56,418 nt of DNA, from positions 1 to 56,418 of the IMG/VR virus record IMGVR_UViG_3300048872_000176. One strand, given 5' to 3'. This DNA comes from a virus. Shown here in pieces: positions 39,564 through 48,095 of the stretch. How positions within the stretch are numbered: position 1 is the first letter of the stretch; every line of letters starts with the position of its first letter. A model generated the notes under the pieces. It saw only the letters and a list, made by a program, of their open reading frames with translations. It was not told the DNA's origin and made no database searches. The position numbers and the translations under genes are program-made.

Positions 39564-39566
39564 AAT

Positions 39567-40220
39567 ATGTGTGGAGCATCAGGCGAAGAGAAGACAGCGT
39601 TCGCGAACGAAACTAAAGTATCGAATCTTTTGACAAATCAGTTTCAAAAGTTCGCAGGCGACAACGCAGCGATTCTGAGTGAATTGACTCATAATCTAAC
39701 ACCTATTCAATCTGCGGGACCCGGCCAATTCGGGTTCACTCCTAGCGAAGAAGCCGCTATACGTACGGGTACCGCTGAACAATTGAACGCCGCGAGCGCA
39801 AACGTTTCTAATGCCGTCCGTAGTGCCGTCGCTTCAAAGGGTGGGGGCACGACTTATATGCCCAGCGGGTCTGAAGCTTCGATTATTGGTTCGCTTGCCC
39901 AAGATTCTGCCGTGAAAGAAGCTTTAGCTCAGTCCGCGATTACTCAAAAAGGATTTGATGTAGGCCGTCAGAACTGGGAGTTTGCAACTGAAGGACTTAT
40001 GAAAGCTCCAGGCGAGCTTGAAAACCCGGTTACAGGGGCTGGTGAAGGCGCTCTTGGTGGCGCTAAGGCTGAGATGGAAGGCGGACAAGCCATTACGTCT
40101 GCAAATCAAGCTTGGATGCAACCAGTAGGCGCGATTATTGGTGGAGTAGCAGGCGGCGCACTTGGTAAAATTCCTAGTTCTGGTGCGACGAAGCCGAGCG
40201 GTGGCGGCGGAAACGTTTAA
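39567..40220 (+). CDS. internal virion-type protein, 217 aa
   Basis: AGGAG lies before the ATG. The start MCGASGEEKTAFANE and the Ala/Gly/Ser-rich helical body, ending in a glycine-zipper hydrophobic segment (PVGAIIGGVAGGALGKIP), match podovirus internal or ejection proteins that enter the host envelope with the DNA. No specific family is named. Confidence 0.6.
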   Translation: MCGASGEEKTAFANETKVSNLLTNQFQKFAGDNAAILSELTHNLTPIQSAGPGQFGFTPSEEAAIRTGTAEQLNAASANVSNAVRSAVASKGGGTTYMPSGSEASIIGSLAQDSAVKEALAQSAITQKGFDVGRQNWEFATEGLMKAPGELENPVTGAGEGALGGAKAEMEGGQAITSANQAWMQPVGAIIGGVAGGALGKIPSSGATKPSGGGGNV

Positions 40221-40234
40221 ATAGAGAAACGATC

Positions 40235-40666
40235 ATGATACGCTTCGAAATGCTTGCGTTAGCAATAGGAAAAAACAATGGAAGTTTTGACGACCCCGAA
40301 AGCCGCGCTTTCAAACTGCGGAATCCACTTCTGCTTAAAACTTATCGTCCTGAGAAAAAATTCGATTCGGAAAACTACAGAATTTTTACCAGTTTAATGG
40401 GTGGATTCAAGGCAGGTATTGCAGACCTGCAAGCGAAGTGCAGTGGAAAAAACAACCGTCTTAGTTCGGAAAACATCCTAAAGGATTTACTAGCTGTGTA
40501 TGGATTCTCGAACGAAGCAACTGCTCGTAAGCTGGTGCTTTTTTTGCGTCGGGCTTTACTAGATGAATCAGTTTCATTGAATACCCCAATCTGTTGGTTT
40601 TTAGAAATTCCTGTAACAGAAGTAGAAGAAGCAGAGGAGACCGTAAATGCCGGAAGTCGATCCTAA
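40235..40666 (+). CDS. hypothetical protein, 143 aa
   Basis: MIRFEMLALAIGKNNGSFDD..., mostly helical and charged, with ALRRALLDE-like helices near the end and an acidic C-terminus (VTEVEEAEETVNAG). No family is recognised. It overlaps the next gene by 20 nt. The start codon lies in ATGATACGCT, similar to the -10 region of two promoters, but no matching -35 box is present. Confidence 0.65.
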   Translation: MIRFEMLALAIGKNNGSFDDPESRAFKLRNPLLLKTYRPEKKFDSENYRIFTSLMGGFKAGIADLQAKCSGKNNRLSSENILKDLLAVYGFSNEATARKLVLFLRRALLDESVSLNTPICWFLEIPVTEVEEAEETVNAGSRS

Positions 40667-42800
40667 AACATCAGCAGCAATCGCCGGGGGTAGTAATATT
40701 CGCCCGAACGTATCGTTCGCTTCCGAACAACCTGCTCCCGCTGCGCCAGAGATGGTTTCTACTGCGGTCGCACCAGCGGCTCCTGCTGCGGCTGAACCAC
40801 CTCCTCCGGTTGCTACATCAAAAAATCCAGCCCTCCATAATCTGATTGGTTCGGTTCTAGGTGGCCTGGCTGGGCATCCACCTCCTAGTTATTCGTACGA
40901 TGACAACGGAAAGCTAATTATTACTGCCGCTCCTCCACAAAGTTCCGCGGACAAAATTCGCAGAATCGCTGCGAACGCACTGACTGGTCTCGCGGCTGGC
41001 GGCGGTCCTGAAAAGAAAAGCGGCCTTGCGAACGCTCTTTCTGGATTTGGTGAAGGCGCGGATGCCGTGCAGAAAAAAACGGCTGGTGATGATGTTTTGA
41101 AACGTGCTCAAGCTAAAGAGAATTTCGAGCAAGAACAACAAACAAAACTCCGTCAACATGAAATCGCCCGCTCGAATGCTTTGACACTTTCCACTTATTA
41201 CGGCGCTAAAAAGGCTGCAAATGATCTCGATCCGCACTTCAAACAAAATGAAAGTCTGTTTGATGCAGTGAAGGCTTCACCTGAACTCGGGGCGCACGCT
41301 ACGGAAATGTCTGATTCACAACTCGAACAAGAAGTCGGAAAAAATCCTGAATTTGCAACTACTCATATTGTGAAACCGCTTGGCTGGGCTCCGGAAGTAG
41401 ATGAAAAAGGCCAGCAAGTAATGGTGAATGGCGAGCCTAAGTTTTACATGCGCATGGCCGTCATTGATGGCACGAAAGACGGTAAGGTTCAAGTTACGCC
41501 CGAAATGGCTGCGGATTTCAAAAATTATGGGCCGATGGCTCGCATTCCTAACGCGGGCGACATCAAAGCAGGTGACTCGTACGATCTTGCCCAACTCTTG
41601 CCTGCAATGAATAAAGTAGAGGAGCAGCGTAAAGTAGTAATGGAAGGCTGGCAAAAATCCGAACTCGGCTGGATTACGGACAAAGACGGAAACGAAGTTC
41701 CGGTTGAAACCAACAAAATGATGCCTCCTGACATGCAGGGACGGACTCGTCCGCTCACCGTCACTCCAATGGCGATGAAATCAGAAGAAGCCAAGTCCGA
41801 TCAGCAAGAAGCTGCGGCTGAAAAAGATCGTGCGGACGCGAAGAAAGCTCTGGCTGAAGCCGCCCTCACAGCATCTTTAGTTGGTGCGAATGGTGGCCAA
41901 AGTATTCCCGCTTACATGGATGCGATTAGCAAGCTTCCTCAAACTTCACAAACTATTTTGCGTAACGTTTCTCCTGCGGAACAACTTGCCCTTCTGAAAG
42001 TCGCGAACGGTGACGCCGATCTCAGCAAATTGTTTCCTACCCGCGTAACTAAAGGTAGCGGACAACGTGATGCTCGCCACGCCGCGAATTTTGTGTCTTT
42101 GTTGAATCCTCAGTGGACTGAACAACTCTACGCCACTAAACAAAAGGCTTTGTCCGACTTTTCAACGGGCGAAGACGGAAAAGCAATCGCTTCGTTCAAC
42201 CAGTTCCTCGTTCACGCAGACGATGCCCGTATTGGTTCTGAACGTCTACAACGTACGAATAGTCCTTGGCTCAACGAACCTATCAACAAAATTCGCAGCA
42301 AGGGTATGGGCGATCCCGGTGTTCCCGGTTTGATGACGGATATTATGGCTGCTCGTTCTGAGTGGCAGAACTTTATCAAAAACGGACACGCTTCAGACGT
42401 AGCTGATACAGAGGCTTCCCGGCAAATCATGAGTGATACTTCTTCGCCCGCACAGGTGATGAAGGCACTTCAAGAAATGGGTAAGCAAGCGGTTGGCCGT
42501 CTCGACCAAATCGATGCGAAGTGGCGTCGGACTTGGGGCGGACATTATCCTGGAATCGTGTCGGATTCCGGACGAACCGCTGCGAATAATCTTGGTCTCG
42601 GGGACCAAATTAAAATGTATCCTTCTGAGTCTGGTGCGTTCGGTGGGGTTCAACCCAACAGTGGACAAATGCAGTCCCCGGACAATCCGGCTCAACGTCC
42701 GCAGGGCGCGACAGGTATTGCTCCTGGTAGCGACGGAAAAATGCACTATCACGACATCAAAGGTAACGATCTAGGATTAGCGCCAGCGAGCGGACAATAA
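40647..42800 (+). CDS. internal virion-type protein, 717 aa
   Basis: A long helical protein with AGGAG before the ATG. The N-terminus is Pro/Ala-rich (PAAPEMVSTAVAPAAPAAAE). Then come glycine-rich helices (NLIGSVLGGLAGHPPP, NALTGLAAGGG) and charged coiled-coil regions (KENFEQEQQTKLRQHEIARS, DQQEAAAEKDRADAKKALAE). With the proteins on either side it fits an ejection-protein set of a short-tailed phage. No enzyme domain is seen. Confidence 0.65.
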   Translation: MPEVDPKTSAAIAGGSNIRPNVSFASEQPAPAAPEMVSTAVAPAAPAAAEPPPPVATSKNPALHNLIGSVLGGLAGHPPPSYSYDDNGKLIITAAPPQSSADKIRRIAANALTGLAAGGGPEKKSGLANALSGFGEGADAVQKKTAGDDVLKRAQAKENFEQEQQTKLRQHEIARSNALTLSTYYGAKKAANDLDPHFKQNESLFDAVKASPELGAHATEMSDSQLEQEVGKNPEFATTHIVKPLGWAPEVDEKGQQVMVNGEPKFYMRMAVIDGTKDGKVQVTPEMAADFKNYGPMARIPNAGDIKAGDSYDLAQLLPAMNKVEEQRKVVMEGWQKSELGWITDKDGNEVPVETNKMMPPDMQGRTRPLTVTPMAMKSEEAKSDQQEAAAEKDRADAKKALAEAALTASLVGANGGQSIPAYMDAISKLPQTSQTILRNVSPAEQLALLKVANGDADLSKLFPTRVTKGSGQRDARHAANFVSLLNPQWTEQLYATKQKALSDFSTGEDGKAIASFNQFLVHADDARIGSERLQRTNSPWLNEPINKIRSKGMGDPGVPGLMTDIMAARSEWQNFIKNGHASDVADTEASRQIMSDTSSPAQVMKALQEMGKQAVGRLDQIDAKWRRTWGGHYPGIVSDSGRTAANNLGLGDQIKMYPSESGAFGGVQPNSGQMQSPDNPAQRPQGATGIAPGSDGKMHYHDIKGNDLGLAPASGQ

Positions 42801-44533
42801 TGGCCGACGAACAAGTTCAGGATCAACAGCAACCACCTGTAGCGGATGCTGCAAGCGCGTCTCAAATCAAACTTGATCTGAGTAAATCCCAGCCTTTGCC
42901 GCCTGCGGTTACTCTAGATATGAGTAAGTCCAAGCCTCTTACGGATGCTAATCCTGCGGCTCAACCTGGCGCGATTCAATCTAAAAAAGGTGGACCTGTT
43001 CAGAATGTGAACAACATGCCGCTTCCGAATCGTGCGGACGAAGTAGCAGCCGCTCAAGCCGCGGGTCACGCTACCGCTTCAGTTACTCCGGGGGGCGAAT
43101 TAGCAGTAGGCGCTATAAAAGGTTTGTACGAAACAGGGTTGGGTGGAGCGAAATTACTTTCTAAAGCTGCGAACGCACTCGGTCTCCACACGGACGAAAC
43201 TGATGCACTCGCTCATGATAATGTTTCTGCGTTTTCCGAAGCGATGACAAAACCCGAAGGTGCTGGCCAAACTATTGGTTCGCTCGGAGAAGGAATTGCT
43301 GAGTGGGCAGGCGGGGATGAAGTTTTGAAGGGCCTCACTAAACTCGCGAAAGTGCCCGAAGCTGTTCTGGCGTTAGCTGAAAAATATCCGAAGATTGCTA
43401 AACTTCTGACTGCTGGCGCTAAAGGTGCTGCGGTTGGTGGAGTGCAAGGGGCGCTTAAAGAAGGCTCCGTTGAGGGAGCCGAACACGGCGCTGAAGGCGG
43501 TGCGATTGGTGGAGCCGCGGGTGAATTGACGGGAATGGTTGCAAAGCCTATTCTAAAAGCTGCTGGGATCGGTACGTCCGCCGAAGAAGATATTATGCGG
43601 GCCGCACAACCCGGAAAACGAAATGATAGATTCCTAAAGGATTGGGCTACCGCGAAAGATAGAATTGTTGAGGAAGTCGAACAAAGCGGGAAATTCAAGG
43701 ATATGGGTGAGGCTGCGGATCGCATTGGCGATGTGCGCCGCGCAATCTGGACTGACGAAGTGATGCCCGTAATTGAAAAACACGCTGACGAAGTTTTCGA
43801 TACTACCGGAGTCGCGAACAGAGTTCGCAAACTAGCTGATTCGCCTGCCCTCCAAAAGAATTTTCCGGAAGATGCTAAGTTTCTGCATGACTTCGCGGAT
43901 AAATATACGAGTGGGACTCCGCTTTTTAGCGGCAAAAAAACTGTAGCGGAAGCCGAAAAAGAAATTGAACTCTACAATTCCAAGCTTGCGAACGAGGGCT
44001 ATTGGAAAAAAACTCCGAAAGAACGCGCTGTCATGGAGAAAGCAAATCCTAAAATTGCTGCGTGGCGGGCTGCTTCGGATGAGATTCGGGATGGACTGTA
44101 TAAACATCTTGGAAAAACTGAAGAAGGTATTGCTGCTCTTAAAAATGAATACGGAGCGGTTGGTAACATCGAAAACGAAATTCGTGGCCAGGTGAATGTA
44201 TCAGGTCGGCAACGTCCGTTGAGTTTGAAACAAATTGTCGGGTTAGCGAGCGGGCATCCTATCGGAATTGCTTCGGCTTTTCTCGACAAAATCTATAACG
44301 CGCCGGAAGAACTTCTAAACCGTGCGGTCTCGAAATCCGCTACTCCTGGTCCGGTTAAAAACGTGGTTCAAAATGCAGTGAAATCCGGAACAGAATCTGC
44401 GGGCACAGCAGGTGCCATCGCAGGGTCAAACCTCATCCGCTTCATTGCCAGCGACGGGTCTGTTCACTCAGTGAACGCCGACCAACTGGATGCCGCGAAA
44501 CAAATTGATCCGGGGCTTAAAGTTCAGGAGTAA
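42800..44533 (+). CDS. internal virion-type protein, 577 aa
   Basis: The ATG overlaps the previous TAA by one base. The N-terminus is Pro/Ala/Lys-rich with a repeated LDLSKSQPLP/LDMSKSKPL motif. Residues about 205-260 are glycine-zipper hydrophobic (KGAAVGGVQGALKEG, GGAIGGAAGELTGM), a membrane-insertion hallmark of ejection proteins. The C-terminal half is helical. Its last 17 nt overlap the antisense xylanase gene. Confidence 0.65.
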   Translation: MADEQVQDQQQPPVADAASASQIKLDLSKSQPLPPAVTLDMSKSKPLTDANPAAQPGAIQSKKGGPVQNVNNMPLPNRADEVAAAQAAGHATASVTPGGELAVGAIKGLYETGLGGAKLLSKAANALGLHTDETDALAHDNVSAFSEAMTKPEGAGQTIGSLGEGIAEWAGGDEVLKGLTKLAKVPEAVLALAEKYPKIAKLLTAGAKGAAVGGVQGALKEGSVEGAEHGAEGGAIGGAAGELTGMVAKPILKAAGIGTSAEEDIMRAAQPGKRNDRFLKDWATAKDRIVEEVEQSGKFKDMGEAADRIGDVRRAIWTDEVMPVIEKHADEVFDTTGVANRVRKLADSPALQKNFPEDAKFLHDFADKYTSGTPLFSGKKTVAEAEKEIELYNSKLANEGYWKKTPKERAVMEKANPKIAAWRAASDEIRDGLYKHLGKTEEGIAALKNEYGAVGNIENEIRGQVNVSGRQRPLSLKQIVGLASGHPIGIASAFLDKIYNAPEELLNRAVSKSATPGPVKNVVQNAVKSGTESAGTAGAIAGSNLIRFIASDGSVHSVNADQLDAAKQIDPGLKVQE

Positions 44534-45581
44534 GCGCACTCTTAACTGCGACTAACGCGGGTTTCGGGGTGTAACTTGCATCGAAAAGATTAGCATCTTC
44601 GTAACGTCCAGCGGTGTTTCCTGGAATCCAAGAATGCTTATCCGTAAAACCCCACACTTGGATCGCCGTACAACCTTGTGTTTCCAGACAAGCTTTGAAG
44701 ATAGATTGATAAACTCGTGCTTGGCGGGCATATCCAAAAACAGCGTGTTTAGGGATGGCAACGTCAAGTTCAGTGATGTGAACTTCTACTCCAAGCGCAA
44801 CGAAACGTTCCATGTTTGCTCGAAAAGATTGGATATTCAAACCCTCCAGCGTAAGATGAGTCTGAAATCCAACACCGTCAATTGGAATTCCGCGGCGTTT
44901 GAAATCCTTAACCATCGCATAAATCGCATCTGACTTTGCATTTATTTCTTCCGCTCCGAAATCATTGTAAAAAAGTTTCGCGGATGCATCCGATTCACGA
45001 GCCCATCTAAAAGCCATTTCGATATACGCGGTTCCAGGACCAACATTGATTCCCGGTCTGTTATACCAATGAGAGTTTTCCAGACTCCCGTTGCTTGCGA
45101 AAGCTTCATTAACAACATCCCAAGCAAATACGCGCCCGCGATAGTGACTCACAACAGTTCGGATGTGATCGTGAAGAACTTGGTCCATCTTTAAATCCGC
45201 CGCGCCAAGCCATTTCGGAAGCGCAAGACGCCAGAGCAGGCAGTGACCGCGGGTTTTCATTCCATGTTTTTCCGCGAAATTAAGAAGATCATCACCAGCG
45301 CGAAAATCGTAGATGTTTTTTGCAGGGTGAATTGTCGCCCACTTCATCGAATTTTCGGCTTCGACCATATCAAATTCCTGGACCAGAGTGAAGATGTATT
45401 GTGATTCACTAAGAAGCGCCGGGTCTACAGCCGTACCGATCAAAACGCTGTGCCCACGCATCGGAGATTCCTTTACAATTCGATCCTGATAAGCGGAATA
45501 ACAGATAAGTAGGAAAATTTCAACTAAGAGAATAACCGCAACGATGGGGCTTGCGAATTGCACTATCCGGTCGGTTTTCAT
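44517..45581 (-). CDS. GH10 endo-1,4-beta-xylanase, membrane-anchored
   Basis: A 354-aa leftward enzyme. Residues 8-30 are a signal-anchor (FASPIVAVILLVEIFLLIC). The GH10 barrel follows: ENSMKWATIHP, HCLLW (His113), AWDVVNEAF with acid/base Glu159, FYNDFG, FQTHL, HITELDV with nucleophile Glu271, and VWGFTDKHSW. All catalytic landmarks are intact, so it should cleave beta-1,4-xylan or a related polymer. It is antisense among virion genes and has its own TTGACA promoter, the mark of a moron. It may act on a host or environmental polysaccharide. Confidence 0.92.
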   Translation of the reverse strand: MKTDRIVQFASPIVAVILLVEIFLLICYSAYQDRIVKESPMRGHSVLIGTAVDPALLSESQYIFTLVQEFDMVEAENSMKWATIHPAKNIYDFRAGDDLLNFAEKHGMKTRGHCLLWRLALPKWLGAADLKMDQVLHDHIRTVVSHYRGRVFAWDVVNEAFASNGSLENSHWYNRPGINVGPGTAYIEMAFRWARESDASAKLFYNDFGAEEINAKSDAIYAMVKDFKRRGIPIDGVGFQTHLTLEGLNIQSFRANMERFVALGVEVHITELDVAIPKHAVFGYARQARVYQSIFKACLETQGCTAIQVWGFTDKHSWIPGNTAGRYEDANLFDASYTPKPALVAVKSALTPEL

Positions 45582-45605
45582 AACTTCTTCTTATCCTCTA
45601 TGTTT

Positions 45606-45634
45606 TTAATACCACAGAATTGCTAGGTTGTCAA
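45606..45634 (-). promoter_or_regulatory. leftward promoter TTGACA-N17-TATTAA for the xylanase
   Basis: Minus strand TTGACA (45634-45629), a 17-bp spacer and TATTAA (45611-45606). A leader with GAGGA leads to the ATG at 45581. Confidence 0.7.
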
Positions 45635-45641
45635 GAGAAAA

Positions 45642-46868
45642 ATGCCTGATGAATCTTTAGTCCAAACCGTCAAGAGAAACCTGACTCCTGACCCTGTTAA
45701 CTCAAATGCTGCGAAGGGCCCCGGCCATGAGTTTGATTCAGGCTCCCCGCAGGCTGAAGGCGAAGCGCAATATAAAGAAAAATTCGGATCGCCCCAGGAA
45801 ATAGCCTACGGAAAGCTGAAGAATTGGTTGTCCGAACATGAACAACATTTTTCGGACAAAGTTTTGAAACCTTTTCGTGCCGGGCTTGACAATATGGCCG
45901 AAGACTTGCAAACGGCTGCGGAAACAGGGCATACTAAATCAGGCGGGCAAATGAATCCCGTTACTCGGGCGCTCACGGGAGCCGCTGGTGAGGCTTTGAA
46001 AATGGTTCCGGTCGGGAAAGATGTGAAGGAATCCGCTGCTTTGATGGTGCCTATGGATTTTGGAAGCTTAGAAGGTCACACTCTAATCGAACGCGCCCCG
46101 AAAATTCTTCACGAACCCGGCGAAGCAACAAACATTGTTCGTCTTGCACAAGGCGATAAAACTCATGGTATGGTAAAGTACACGATGGGTGAAAACAATG
46201 AAGCAGCGATCACCGCGGCTAATCTCAACCCGGAAATGCGGGGTAAAGGTTTTGGCAAGAAAATGTATGAAGAAGCCGCCCAGCAAGCGAAGGCTAAAGG
46301 CGCAACCGCTATCACTTCCGATCTTGCTGGCACCGATTCGTACGATTCAGGACGAGTTTGGGATAGTTTGATGAAAGACCATCCGGACGAAATTACTAAG
46401 ATTGCGTCCAAGCCGGGCTCTCCGGGTTATCGGTGGGAGTTGAATTCACCCAAAGCGTCGCCTAAAGACGTGATTGAAAAAGCCGGACTCGTCTACAAAG
46501 GTGAAGTTTCAAAAGGTACAGGAGTTCATCAATTTGAGCATCCTGGCCACCCTGGAAAAACCGCTGCGTTAAAGGAATCTGACATCACACCCGAAGGTGT
46601 GAAAAATCACATGGATTCTAAGCTGAAGGATTTCCGCGAAGCTGAGGCTAAGAAAAAAGCCGTGGAGAAAGGCTCGGAAGGCCTTCAGAAAAACATAGAT
46701 TTTAAAGCAACCGCCAAAGACGCGAAGTTGCCGGAATCCGACAAGAAAACGCTAACGCCTGCTTATCTTTTAAAGCACGAAAATCATTTCGATCCGAACG
46801 TAGTGACGCCGGAACAACTGATCGACAAAGGCGTTTTAACGGGTATGAAACCAATGGTTAAGACGTAA
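45642..46868 (+). CDS. virion-type protein with internal GNAT domain
   Basis: A 408-aa protein. The N-terminal ~150 residues are helical and charged as in the preceding internal proteins. Residues about 165-260 contain a GNAT acyltransferase core: AAITAANLNPEMRGKGFGKK (R-G-K-G-F-G-K acyl-CoA loop) and MYEEAAQQAKAKGATAITSD. The C-terminal third is Lys/Glu-rich. Such enzymes embedded in ejected phage proteins can modify host proteins early in infection; that is inference here. Confidence 0.7.
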   Translation: MPDESLVQTVKRNLTPDPVNSNAAKGPGHEFDSGSPQAEGEAQYKEKFGSPQEIAYGKLKNWLSEHEQHFSDKVLKPFRAGLDNMAEDLQTAAETGHTKSGGQMNPVTRALTGAAGEALKMVPVGKDVKESAALMVPMDFGSLEGHTLIERAPKILHEPGEATNIVRLAQGDKTHGMVKYTMGENNEAAITAANLNPEMRGKGFGKKMYEEAAQQAKAKGATAITSDLAGTDSYDSGRVWDSLMKDHPDEITKIASKPGSPGYRWELNSPKASPKDVIEKAGLVYKGEVSKGTGVHQFEHPGHPGKTAALKESDITPEGVKNHMDSKLKDFREAEAKKKAVEKGSEGLQKNIDFKATAKDAKLPESDKKTLTPAYLLKHENHFDPNVVTPEQLIDKGVLTGMKPMVKT

Positions 46869-47082
46869 CCGTTAAAATTCTCTGATGAATACTGTGGGCG
46901 ATATACTTGCTCACGAGTTGTTCGTCCGTCAAGCTGTTCAGTATCCGAACAAACCTGTCGGTCGGTTCATAACCCTGTTTAGCTTTTCCTCTTGTTTGAA
47001 GTAAACCTCTCCTCAAACTAGCCGCTAAATGCGGGTTCTTAATCAACCGCTCTTGGATCGCGTTCGTAGCCTCGTTTTGCAT
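46858..47082 (-). CDS. small basic protein, 74 aa
   Basis: The leftward ATG at 47082 follows AGGAG by 6 nt; longer in-phase readings would overlap the endolysin gene and have no signal. MQNEATNAIQERLIKNPHLA... is helical and basic (LRRGLLQTRGKAKQGYEPTD). It has its own promoter at 47099-47127. No family is recognised. It overlaps the end of the GNAT gene by 11 nt. Confidence 0.7.
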   Translation of the reverse strand: MQNEATNAIQERLIKNPHLAASLRRGLLQTRGKAKQGYEPTDRFVRILNSLTDEQLVSKYIAHSIHQRILTVTS

Positions 47083-47098
47083 GTTTTCTCCTACCCAA

Positions 47099-47127
47099 AC
47101 TCTATCAACCTCCCCAAACCATGTCAA
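47099..47127 (-). promoter_or_regulatory. leftward promoter TTGACA-N17-TAGAGT
   Basis: Minus strand TTGACA (47127-47122), a 17-bp spacer ending TTGA, and TAGAGT (47104-47099). It drives the 74-aa gene and is divergent from the lysis promoter at 47149. Confidence 0.7.
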
Positions 47128-47148
47128 GTTTTTTCTTTCAGAATTTAG

Positions 47149-47177
47149 TTGACTTTCAAGACAAACTAAGGTACTAT
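47149..47177 (+). promoter_or_regulatory. lysis promoter TTGACTTTC-N14-TACTAT
   Basis: TTGACT (47149-47154), a 17-bp spacer and TACTAT (47172-47177), 23 nt before the endolysin ATG. The TTGACTTTC head is shared with the promoters at 9586 and 48067. Confidence 0.7.
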
Positions 47178-47200
47178 GATGTACTAGGAAAAAATTATAC

Positions 47201-47650
47201 ATGCAAGGATCATCGTTTATTGCCGCAGAACTGGCCCGATTAGCTTGGCTGGACGCGCACGAAGAGGGACTTTTAGGCATGTTAGGGGTTTGTTTTACCA
47301 TCAGAAATCGAGTTCGGGCCGGATGGTTTTCAGGGAACTGGGTGGAGGTACTCTCGAACCATCGCACATACTCAGCTAAAACAGAACCTTACCCCGATAC
47401 GGTGCCTGACCCACGAGTGTATGCGTTTCAATGTTTGCTCCAGGACATCGACGCTATTTTTTCCGGGCAACGAGTAGATGACGTGACGATTCCGGCCAAC
47501 CCTTCTTTCGCCATACAGGCTTACAAACCCGCTCTTTATTACGGACGTTTGGACCAAATCACGAATCCTTGGTTTCTCGAAAACATTGCCCGTCAACCTG
47601 AAATTCACCCGCGTGTAGCGCAGGTAGGAATGATGTACTTTTTCGCATGA
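47201..47650 (+). CDS. SleB-like cell-wall hydrolase (endolysin)
   Basis: A 149-aa protein of the cell-wall hydrolase (SleB/Hydrolase_2) family. LARLAWLDAHEEGLLGMLGV-CFTIRNRV matches the family core with the catalytic-type Glu; YYGRLDQITNPWFLENIA resembles its later part. It probably degrades host peptidoglycan at lysis. No signal peptide is present, so a holin would be needed; small membrane proteins are encoded just downstream. It has its own promoter. Confidence 0.8.
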   Translation: MQGSSFIAAELARLAWLDAHEEGLLGMLGVCFTIRNRVRAGWFSGNWVEVLSNHRTYSAKTEPYPDTVPDPRVYAFQCLLQDIDAIFSGQRVDDVTIPANPSFAIQAYKPALYYGRLDQITNPWFLENIARQPEIHPRVAQVGMMYFFA

Positions 47651-48078
47651 CCGCTTCTAATGCCTATTTTTTACGCCAGTATGGAATTACTTTAGCTGAA
47701 CGAGCCGCAATTGTTGAGGAACAAGATAACAAATGCGCAGCATGTGGACGGATTTTTGATGAAGCTGTTCGCATGGAAGTAGACCATGACCACACCATGG
47801 CACGAACAAAATTAATTATTGAGCGTCTTCCAGACTGGAATTGGGCCGCTTTCCTAAATAAAACCGACACTTCTTGCATTGCAATTGGGACCACTAGAGC
47901 AGAAGCCCGAAAGAATGGGCAAAGAGTTTTGCGGCGCAGGTCTGTTCGAGGCGTTTTGTGTGGGGGTCGGTATGCTGGATGTAACCGAAAAATGGGTAGA
48001 ATCGATAAAATCCCGTGGTTACAAGCTGTTACCGCCTACCTGCAAAATCCCCCCGCGAGAAGAATCTTGACTTTCTAA
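47647..48078 (+). CDS. endonuclease VII-like homing endonuclease
   Basis: A 143-aa protein. CAACGRIF (about 31-38) and VDHDHTM (about 46-52) are followed by RRSVRGVLCGGRYAGCNRKMGR (about 97-118) and IPWLQAVTAYL. The order matches the endonuclease VII family, but ~45 residues separate the DHDH from the RGVLC, far more than in its two relatives here. It starts by ATGA overlap with the endolysin. It splits the lysis genes, and a promoter in its 3' end restarts transcription. Confidence 0.85.
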   Translation: MTASNAYFLRQYGITLAERAAIVEEQDNKCAACGRIFDEAVRMEVDHDHTMARTKLIIERLPDWNWAAFLNKTDTSCIAIGTTRAEARKNGQRVLRRRSVRGVLCGGRYAGCNRKMGRIDKIPWLQAVTAYLQNPPARRILTF

Positions 48079-48095
48079 CACGTCCATGATACGCT
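48067..48095 (+). promoter_or_regulatory. promoter TTGACTTTC-N14-TACGCT
   Basis: TTGACT (48067-48072), a 17-bp spacer ending TGA, and TACGCT (48090-48095). The start site would be near 48102, within GGAGG, which fixes the next gene's start at ATG 48110 and not the upstream in-phase ATG 48086. Confidence 0.65.

Noticed and set aside
40226-40244. Third promoter of the TGATACGCT type at the start of 40235
   Set aside because: The -10-like ATGATACGCT is present, but the -35 position reads TTTAAA instead of TTGACT; probably chance.
43213-43935. 240-codon leftward frame opposite the 577-aa protein
   Set aside because: Composition (Ser/Ala/Pro) follows the codon bias of the real gene on the other strand; no start signal.
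46858-47367. Long 169-codon reading of the leftward gene
   Set aside because: The first 95 codons overlap the endolysin antisense and its promoter; the AGGAG and promoter both point to ATG 47082.
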